NCBI GenBank assembly: GCA_963575745.1
Contig: CAUYUJ010016487.1
Span: forward strand, 162,379-226,378
Length of the DNA stretch: 64,000 nt
DNA from: Prorocentrum cordatum
Taxonomy: Eukaryota > Sar > Dinophyceae > Prorocentrales > Prorocentraceae
Direction of reading: 5' to 3'
Shown: positions 60,801 to 64,000 of the stretch, one piece after another
How positions within the stretch are numbered: the first letter of the stretch is position 1
Layout of the letters: every line of letters begins with the position of its first letter
Notes under the pieces: model-generated
Told to the model about the DNA's origin: nothing
The model's database searches: none
Seen by the model: the letters and a program-made list of their open reading frames with translations, nothing else
Program-made: the position numbers and the translations under genes

Positions 60801-61991
60801 TCCAAAGTCTTGTTCCCAGGGCTCCCCGGTCGTTGCAATGCCTGGCAACTCAAAGCAATACCAAGCACTGCCGAGCAATGCGCAGGAATGCGAAGCAATG
60901 CCAAGCAATGAAGCAACGCAATGACAGGTAACGCCACGCAACTCCAAGCAATGCCAAGCGTCATCCAGGAATGCCAAGCAATGCGGAGCAATGTCAAGCA
61001 ATGTCATGTAATGTCAAGCAATGCCATGCAATGCCGACATACGCCAAGCGATGCCAAGCAACGCCAAGCGATGCCAAGCAAGAATTCGAAGCAATACCAG
61101 GCAACGCCAAGTCATGCCAAGAAACAATGGACACCAATGCCAAACAACGCAGAGCAACGACAACAATACAAAGCAATGCCAAACCGTGCTTTGTTTTGCA
61201 TTGCTTCGCAGTCAATTTCTTGTATTGCGTTGCGTTGTATACGCCAGAGCCCGAAACCACACACGCACACAATCAAATCGACATCCCTTGAGATCCGACG
61301 CTGCGACAAAAATTCAGCGTCGCGAAAATCACGACCGGAGCCCCACACCCCATCTTTCTGCAGCACTTTCAGAGCCGGATCGGCATGTGATGGCCCGAAG
61401 GCCCGAAGCCCTGCGAGACCGCCCGGTGTAAAAAATAGCAGCGCCCGGATCTCAGGACAGGGATGACAGCGATACATCGAATCGGATCGAGCATCCTCCG
61501 CTCTGACGTTTTCAATGCGCGGCCCCAGAGGCCCCGACCCCTCCCCAGGATCCGTTCCTGATGGTCCTGGGGCCCAACAACGGGCCCCAGAGGAAGAAAT
61601 CTAAGAAACACCGCCGCTTAAAAAAAACATGTCGCTGGAGATCTGGGCCCCAGGTCGTTTTCCGGCCTCTCGCGGCCGTTCGGGACGATCTGGGCACCTC
61701 AGGAACGCCCTCGGCGAGGCGCAGCTGCTGGAGACCACTCCGAGGCTGGAGAATCGCCGAGTGACGACGAAAACGGTCGAATACCTAGAAACTCGAGCAT
61801 CGGGGGCGTGGATACGGATATGGATCACGTCGGATCGGTCGGCATCGCAGTGGGCCCTGCCCCGGCCCCTCCAATGGCCGTGGCGCACCTCGGCCCGCGC
61901 CCAGCGCAGGAGAAGACCCCGTACGGCAAGTTCTGCAGCGGGAAGCTGCACTGGGGCCCGTGGTCCACCCACGACCGCCGCGGCCCCGCGC
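48720..61991 (-). CDS. FAH: Fumarylacetoacetase gene (whole locus, eight coding segments found)
   Basis: Splits fumarylacetoacetate into fumarate and acetoacetate, the last step of phenylalanine/tyrosine breakdown, in the cytosol. Segments (minus): 61991-61872, 56769-56642, 54818-54662, 54464-53918, 53695-53544, 53027-52972, 51858-51788, 48825-48720. They join in matching phase to about 440 residues; known FAHs have about 420. Metal and catalytic residues are visible: Asp and His in [16 protein letters not shown], the Glu pair in YELEMG, Asp in NDWSARDIQ, Lys in FTAKSF. Intron ends are GA-AG, GC-AG (four), GT-AG (one). The first codons and a short piece between segments 1b and 2 (about 7 residues expected after RPAW) were not found, and the stop is unresolved. 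Confidence 0.9.
49610..50160 (+). repeat. CCCAAGAGG-type repeat tract in FAH intron 7
   Basis: Two parts (49610-49710, 49835-50150) of CCCAAGAGG, CCAAGACGG and AGGCCCCCAGGAAG units. Confidence 0.75.
51545..51720. mobile_element. TCGGCGAT-family element, copy 5
   Basis: GGAATCGGCGATGCCTCGCC, GACCGGCGATGGGCCACC, CTCCTGGGCGGGGTGGGCCA, GTCGGCGATGAGTGGGTGA and GGGGTCGATGTATCC. Lies just inside FAH intron 7. Confidence 0.7.
51788..51858 (-). CDS. FAH: FAH exon 7
   Basis: 71 nt reading [20 protein letters not shown] then FRV and two bases of Gly, the strongly conserved DGDxVxxxGYCQGDGxRxG block. Acceptor CTGGAG, donor GC. Confidence 0.85.
52560..52735 (+). repeat. Dispersed family 7 copy A
   Basis: GAGGCCCTCCGCCGGCCAG.., GAGCCGACCTCGACCTTATA and CCTCGGACCGACCGTACC match, in order, 56838-57010 (copy B in FAH intron 1, next to exon 2). 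Confidence 0.65.
52814..52842. repeat. Perfect 14-bp hairpin
   Basis: TTCGCGCTTCGCGC, a single T, then its exact complement. TTCGCGC-type words recur to 52930, and a second perfect palindrome GCGCCCTCGAGGGCGC is at 52927-52942. Confidence 0.8.
52972..53027 (-). CDS. FAH: FAH exon 6
   Basis: 56 nt reading (G)[18 protein letters not shown], equivalent to the GSxLELSWxGxKPI..G segment of other FAHs. Acceptor CCGAG at 53028-53032, donor GC at 52971. Flanks share GGCTCG with exon 5. Confidence 0.8.
53028..53543 (-). other. FAH intron 5 (GC-AG, 516 bp) with inverted ends
   Basis: Near the start it reads CTCGGGCTGCACGGAAGGGG and the reverse of its end reads CTCGGCTCGGACGGAAGGGG, so the intron has inverted terminal sequences. 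GGCTCG is duplicated at both borders. The interior holds a relative of the 6.6-kb foldback (53085-53300) and of family 4 (53300-53460). Confidence 0.65.
53544..53695 (-). CDS. FAH: FAH exon 5
   Basis: 152 nt encoding [40 protein letters not shown] and [10 protein letters not shown](G). KSNF..MYWT..Q..AHH..GC...[12 protein letters not shown] is the family signature. Acceptor GGCAG, donor GC after GGGGG. Confidence 0.9.
53696..53917 (-). mobile_element. FAH intron 4 (GT-AG, 222 bp) made of a TCGGCGAT-family element (copy 6)
   Basis: Nearly the whole intron is the element: GGAGGTCGATGCATCCCTCT..GGCGATGAATGGG.., CTCCTGGGCGGGGTG, GATCGGCGATGCCTCGCCGA and GGCTCGGGAGGGGAAAGCAT, with inverted ends (GGCTCGGGAGGGGAAAGCATCGA against GGCACAGAGGGATGCATCGA). 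The donor GTCGGG and acceptor AAGGCAG lie at or just outside the element ends, and phase is kept. Confidence 0.8.
53918..54464 (-). CDS. FAH: FAH exon 4, catalytic core
   Basis: 547 nt. Contains [57 protein letters not shown], the [20 protein letters not shown] segment, then [13 protein letters not shown]. The Glu pair, Asp and Lys of the active site are all present. It ends [11 protein letters not shown] plus two bases. A small region was open in three frames, but only this one fits the family over its full length. Confidence 0.95.
54465..54661 (-). mobile_element. FAH intron 3 (GC-AG, 197 bp), family 1 introner-like element
   Basis: Terminal arms of about 66 bp are inverted: one reads AAGTTGCACAAGCATG..GTCCGCGCGGATTTCTTAGATCT, the other, reversed, AAGCTGCACGAACATG..GACCGCGCGGATTTCCTGGATCT. 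The element is flanked by the direct repeat GGCAT (54658-54662, 54461-54465). Cutting GC at 54660-54661 and AG at 54465-54466 leaves one copy and the frame NVG-IM, identical to intronless FAH. This is an insertion that created an intron. Confidence 0.9.
54662..54818 (-). CDS. FAH: FAH exon 3
   Basis: 157 nt from an ACCCCGCAG-type acceptor. Reads [37 protein letters not shown], then [15 protein letters not shown](G). [20 protein letters not shown] is the FAH N-domain to core junction with the metal Asp and catalytic His. Confidence 0.9.
55060..55505 (+). repeat. CAATGCAAAG-type degenerate decamer array
   Basis: AGCAATGCAAAGC, AAGCAATGAGAAGCAATCC and similar units for about 440 bp. Closely related to 60840-61195 in intron 1. 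Confidence 0.85.
55505..55700 (+). repeat. Tandem of about 70 bp, three copies
   Basis: GACAACATAG at 55536 and 55611 and GACAACATGG at 55680, each followed by CCAGACYGRCAATCAGG or similar and GGCGGCGACGAGGCG. Confidence 0.8.
56270..56440. mobile_element. TCGGCGAT-family element, copy 7
   Basis: GGCTCGGGGGGAAGGCACCG, GGAATCGGCGATACCCAGCC, GATCGGCGATGGGTATCCGA, GGTCGATGGGCGATTGCGGG, CGACGCATCCCCACCTGAGC. Confidence 0.65.
56435..56610 (+). repeat. Dispersed family 6 copy
   Basis: CTGAGATCCGACGCTGCGGA, CATCGCGACAAATCAC, GGATCGATCTGTGATGGCCC and CAGCAGCGCCCAGATCCCAG closely match 61280-61460. Confidence 0.75.
56642..56769 (-). CDS. FAH: FAH exon 2
   Basis: Reads [20 protein letters not shown] then [22 protein letters not shown], equivalent to GDxVLDLSxL and xxLNxFMxLGxxAW. 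Acceptor GGGAG at about 56770; a GT donor is available three bases after TGG. The exact 3' end is not settled. Confidence 0.85.
56838..57010 (+). repeat. Dispersed family 7 copy B
   Basis: GAGGCCCTCCGCCGGCCAAA, then CCGACCCGACCTCGATCTGA, TACCTCGGTCCGACCGTCC, as in 52560-52735. An internal AGAGCATCCAA unit is repeated. Confidence 0.65.
57260..57720 (+). repeat. Two family 5 copies
   Basis: 57260-57420 and 57540-57720 both carry CGTCGTGAAAA/CGTCGTCGACC, ACTCGGGATG, GGGTCAGGCC/GGGTCCGGAC and GAAACATCACG or its decayed form. Confidence 0.6.
57950..58500 (+). repeat. 90-bp satellite array with flanks shared with 45.6-46.6 kb
   Basis: About four units (58130-58440) of CTTCGTGGCCCCATAGGGAG, CTCCACCCATGGCCCCAGTG, GCAGGGTCCGCATGTGGGCG. 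The left flank GTGGTGTTGGGTCCCCGTTT..GAGACAGCGCC and the right flank CTCACAGCTGCATATG both have counterparts around the 89-bp satellite (45613 and 46618). Confidence 0.85.
58767..59433 (+). repeat. 73-bp satellite, about nine copies
   Basis: CACCCCTCACGCAGATCCGC, GGGGTCAGGGTCCAAAAACA, CAGGGGATTTGCCACATTTC, TGAAATTCGGTGC. Copies are nearly identical (units of 73, two of 72), so the array is recent. No spacers. Confidence 0.95.
59434..59560 (+). repeat. Threefold AATCGCAAGGTGTGGTAA repeat
   Basis: Motif at about 59442, 59488 and 59532, 44-46 bp apart, directly after the 73-bp satellite. Confidence 0.75.
59561..60420. other. FAH intron sequence, no gene recognised
   Basis: Contains GTGCGATA..TATCGCAC inverted words at 59852-59892 and several CTTACGCG words at 60160-60245. 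No exon was identified. Confidence 0.35.
60425..60560. mobile_element. CTTCTAAGAAGG foldback element
   Basis: Left: CTTCTAAGAAGGCAGCGGGG, CTTCCAAGAAGGCCTGAG. Right, reversed: GTAAGAAGGCGGTGGTGCTT, CCAAAAAGGCCTGGG. Arms of about 40 bp; the other CTTCTNAGAAGG clusters look like fragments of this family. Confidence 0.6.
60840..61195 (+). repeat. CAATGCCAAG degenerate decamer array
   Basis: AAGCAATGCCAAGCAATG units with ATGTCAAGC and ACGCCAAGC variants. Sister array at 55060-55505. Confidence 0.9.
61280..61460 (+). repeat. Dispersed family 6 copy
   Basis: TTGAGATCCGACGCTGCGAC, CACCCCATCTTTCTGCAGCA, GGATCGGCATGTGATGGCCC and AGCAGCGCCCGGATCTCAGG, as at 56435-56610. Confidence 0.75.
61670..61800 (+). 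repeat. Dispersed family 3 copy
   Basis: GTTCGGGACGATCTGGGCAC, CTCGGCGAGGCGCAGCTGCT, CGAAAACGGTCGAATACCTA. Confidence 0.65.
61872..61991 (-). CDS. FAH: FAH exon 1 (first one found)
   Basis: 120 nt after an acceptor CTCCTAG. Reads [34 protein letters not shown] and the first base of Gly. [11 protein letters not shown] is the conserved FAH N-terminal motif. No Met precedes it in frame, so the start codon is in an upstream exon not identified. Confidence 0.85.
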
Positions 61992-62039
61992 CTAGGAGCA
62001 AGGACCCAGGCCTCCAGCGAGTTGATCCATATGAGGTTG

Positions 62040-62160
62040 ATCGTAGTTTTCGGGCCCTCGCCGGGCTCCGCGACCGTCAAAAACCGACTCGGGGTGCAAA
62101 ACTGGGACTGGGAAAAGGGTCGGGACTTCTGGGGACTCCGCACTGGGCAACAATAACATA
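62040..62160 (+). repeat. Family 5 copy
   Basis: GGGCCCTCGCCGGGCTCCGC, GACCGTCAAAAACCGACTCG, GGGTGCAAAACTGGGACTGG, GGGTCGGGACTTCTGGGGAC. Confidence 0.6.
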
Positions 62161-62164
62161 TCGG

Positions 62165-62900
62165 ATCTCTGCGGACGAGCGACACCACCAGCGCGAAGAG
62201 CCAGAGGGGACAGGATCAACCATCGGGTCGGATCGGAACGTATGTTGGATCGGGCCACATCGGCAAGGAGACGAATCGGCAAGGAATCGGGATCGAATCG
62301 GATCAGACGCGCCAAAATGCACAACAGCGTCATGAAAGCATCGGGCCGCATCGGACCGTCGGGTATCGGAATCGAACCGGCTCGGGCCAGCCACGACCTC
62401 CGCAGCCCTGCGCCCGGCGCCTCCTCCCAGGGCGACGAAGGCTACAGCCTCACCTCCGACGATGTGGTTTGTTCCACCGCCCGCTTTTCGTCGGTGTGGG
62501 CCTCTGGGGCCCGGTGTCAGGCCCCAAGACCACCAAAAATGCCCCCGTGGCGAATAGCCGGCCCTGGGGAAGGGGTCGGGACCTTTTTGGGGCCGCGCAT
62601 TGATCCTGGGCCCAGGATGGGTCTGGCCAGGGGCGGCGGATATGTATAGATCTCGTCCCCCAATCCTCCTCCGCCTTCACCTCCTTCCTCTCGGAAGCGT
62701 CGGGGCGAGTCCACACGTCCTAGCAGGCAGAGGCGGGGACAGGAAGGAGTGGGGAAGGTGGGGGAATTGAACAGCCTCAGGCTGAAGCCGCACGGACATC
62801 GCAATCCCTCTCAGGGCGCACCTAACACCAAGTGCTTCACCTCCTATCTCTCCTCCTCCTCCTGCTCGTCCTCCACCTCCTCCATTCCTCCGCCTTCTCT
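62165..62900. other. No gene established
   Basis: 62220-62360 resembles 26050-26230 (GGATCGGGCCRCRTCGG words). A short plus segment 62406-62460 (PAPGASSQGDEGYSLTSDD) is protein-like and bounded by AG and GT but too short to trust. 62470-62640 is a diverged family 5 relative. Confidence 0.3.
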
Positions 62901-62909
62901 GATGACCTC

Positions 62910-63060
62910 ACGTCGTGAAAAATCGTGACGGGCGGGCTTCGGCGAGTTTCGGCCTCAGGGGGGCCCTCACCCGGCCCGGGGCCGTCGAAAGACGACTCGA
63001 GATAGAAAACTGGTCTTGAGGAAAGATGGTCCAAACCTGGGGAGCCACGTTGCGAAACAT
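62910..63060 (+). repeat. Family 5 copy
   Basis: CACGTCGTGAAAAATCGTGA, GGGGCCGTCGAAAGACGACT, CGAGATAGAAAACTGGTCTT. Confidence 0.55.
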
Positions 63061-63238
63061 ACACGTCGTGAGAGAGATGGATCATCCTCTAGACGTGAAG
63101 GACTGGGACCCCGATGCAAAACATGTCCTGGTGACATTTCCCTACTCTCCAGCATTCCGGGCCGCTCCCAAGATGGACAACCTGTCCTGGGGGAAGACCC
63201 CAAGGTCCAGGACCCGCTTCCCTCAGGACCATCTTCCT

Positions 63239-63430
63239 TCATGCCAAAACTTCGCCCGCGTGCACGAGTGCAGCACGCTTCCAGCGTCCTGCTTGGATCC
63301 GTTCCATCTCCTCCTGCTCCTCTTCCCCCTTCTCCTCGAGGCCTCCGCAAGAGCTCCAGGGGCCTTGGGACAACGCCCGTGGGGTCATCCTCGAAATCGT
63401 CTTCAGCGGGGCCGGAGTAATTGCATGGGG
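63239..63430 (-). CDS. Possible C-terminal exon, unassigned
   Basis: A minus frame reads TPRALSQGPWSSCGGLEEKG, EEEQEEMERIQAGRWKRAAL, VHAGEVLA and a stop. Charged and balanced, but another frame (AEDDFEDDPTGVVPRPLELL) also looks protein-like; only one can be real. Upstream of FAH on the same strand. Confidence 0.25.
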   Translation of the reverse strand, partial: PHAITPAPLKTISRMTPRALSQGPWSSCGGLEEKGEEEQEEMERIQAGRWKRAALVHAGEVLA

Positions 63431-63535
63431 ATGGAGGATCGCGCTACATTGCCGATGCATCGGTGCCTGCGTGAAGAAAATCGGGCTCTATATTGCGCCG
63501 CATCGCCGATTCATCGGCGGTGCGGCGCGATCTCC
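63430..63535. mobile_element. Short foldback element with GATCGCGC ends
   Basis: Outer ends GGATCGCGCTACATTGCCGA and, reversed, GAGATCGCGCCGCACCGCCG are inverted. Inside, 63495-63528 is a 16-bp hairpin (GCGCCGCATCGCCGAT, two bases, complement with one mismatch). It may be an intron between the two candidate exons around it. Confidence 0.55.
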
Positions 63536-63640
63536 GACACCATCCACTCGGGGCCCCACTTGGGGAGCCCGGAGCTCTCGTCGGTGATCCTCAGAACGTG
63601 CGCTGGCGACAACGTCCGCCCGTCCCCCAAAGACCGTCGA
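63536..63640 (-). CDS. Possible exon, unassigned
   Basis: The minus frame reads LSPAHVLRITDESSGLPKWG then PEWMVSEIAP, then enters the foldback element. The residue mix is good, but no family was recognised. Confidence 0.3.
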
Positions 63641-63659
63641 TGCGACGCACGCGATGTAA

Positions 63660-64000
63660 TGAGGGCCGACACAGGCTGCATGTCATCAGTGGAGCTGGAC
63701 TCGGGAGCGCCGAAGAGGGGGCCAGGAAGAGGGTATGGGCGCGTCATGGCCCAAAGTATGTGCGCGGACGAAAGGGGGCGTTGCAAGAAGAATAGGGCGC
63801 CGTGAAGTCTGAGATGATTACACCATTGCCCCGGCCATAACATCTCTGACGTTCCCGTCCAGTCCTCACCCCCTTCTCCAACGCCCCCCGTTAATCAGAG
63901 CCGACACAAGCTGCATGCTGTCGGGAGCTGCACGGGGCAGACACACATATACACAAAAACTTCCACTTTACCATTCGAATTCACACTCGGATTCACATTG
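63660..64000. other. Shared repeat, then no gene recognised
   Basis: 63660-63815 is related to 24650-24870; GCCGACACARGCTGCATG occurs at 63665 and 63901. The last 150 bp are lower in GC with nothing recognised. Confidence 0.4.

Larger units (their letters stand above)
56770..61871 (-). other. FAH intron 1 (GA-AG, about 5.1 kb)
   Basis: Begins GAGGGGCC after the ATAI(G) codon, ends GCGGGAG. It holds family 5, 6 and 7 copies, the 90-bp and 73-bp satellites and the second decamer array. The frame across the junction (AI-G-DLAVDL) matches FAH only with the GA donor. Confidence 0.7.

Noticed and set aside
1-64000. tRNA, rRNA or bacterial-type operons
   Set aside because: None was recognised on either strand; the genes found are spliced and isolated.

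Overview
The window looks like nuclear DNA of a dinoflagellate; the species cannot be told from sequence. Four things point there. (1) Copies of the dinoflagellate trans-spliced leader (core GTAGCCATTTTGGCTCAAG) are embedded in genomic DNA at 3462-3483 and 17983-18004 (minus), with a weaker one at 44246-44267. (2) A multi-exon gene has introns that start mostly with GC or GA, typical of dinoflagellates. (3) Several LINE reverse transcriptases resemble those found in dinoflagellate genomes. (4) Protein-coding exons are few and lie in a sea of GC-rich satellites, microsatellites and short inverted-repeat elements. I see no bacterial operon, rRNA, tRNA or CRISPR array.

The clearest host gene is fumarylacetoacetase (FAH, last step of tyrosine breakdown) on the minus strand, 61991 down to about 48720. 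Eight coding segments assemble in frame with the expected active-site residues. Seven introns of 0.2 to 5 kb carry most of the repeats of the last 13 kb. Two of its short introns (54465-54661, 53696-53917) are themselves inverted-repeat elements. Two more minus-strand gene fragments are an unidentified gene at 4620-5049 and a Cys-rich gene end at 6946-7513. Both are interrupted by inserts flanked by direct repeats that fit splice sites.

Retroelements by position: LINE A (1400-3300, minus, broken, behind a spliced-leader relic); LINE B (11330-15200 plus ORF1 at 16940-17830, minus, broken, behind spliced-leader relics and carrying a nested MITE); LINE C (30346-35788, minus, almost intact, two overlapping ORFs); LINE D (about 38300-42640, minus, heavily decayed); and a gag-like remnant of a copia-type element (46600-47596, minus).

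Repeat landscape: 15.5-16.6 kb GTAGTGA-type heptamer array ending in telomere-like sequence; 19.3-20.4 kb satellite of about 48 bp; 36.7-37.7 kb tandem of 310 bp; 44.6-45.6 kb satellites of 90 and 188 bp; 45.9-46.6 kb 89-bp satellite with a related array at 58.1-58.4 kb; 58.8-59.4 kb 73-bp satellite; CAATGCCAAG-type arrays at 55 and 60.9 kb; many trinucleotide runs. At least six families of roughly 100-220 bp inverted-repeat elements are dispersed through the window, and several fit introns exactly.
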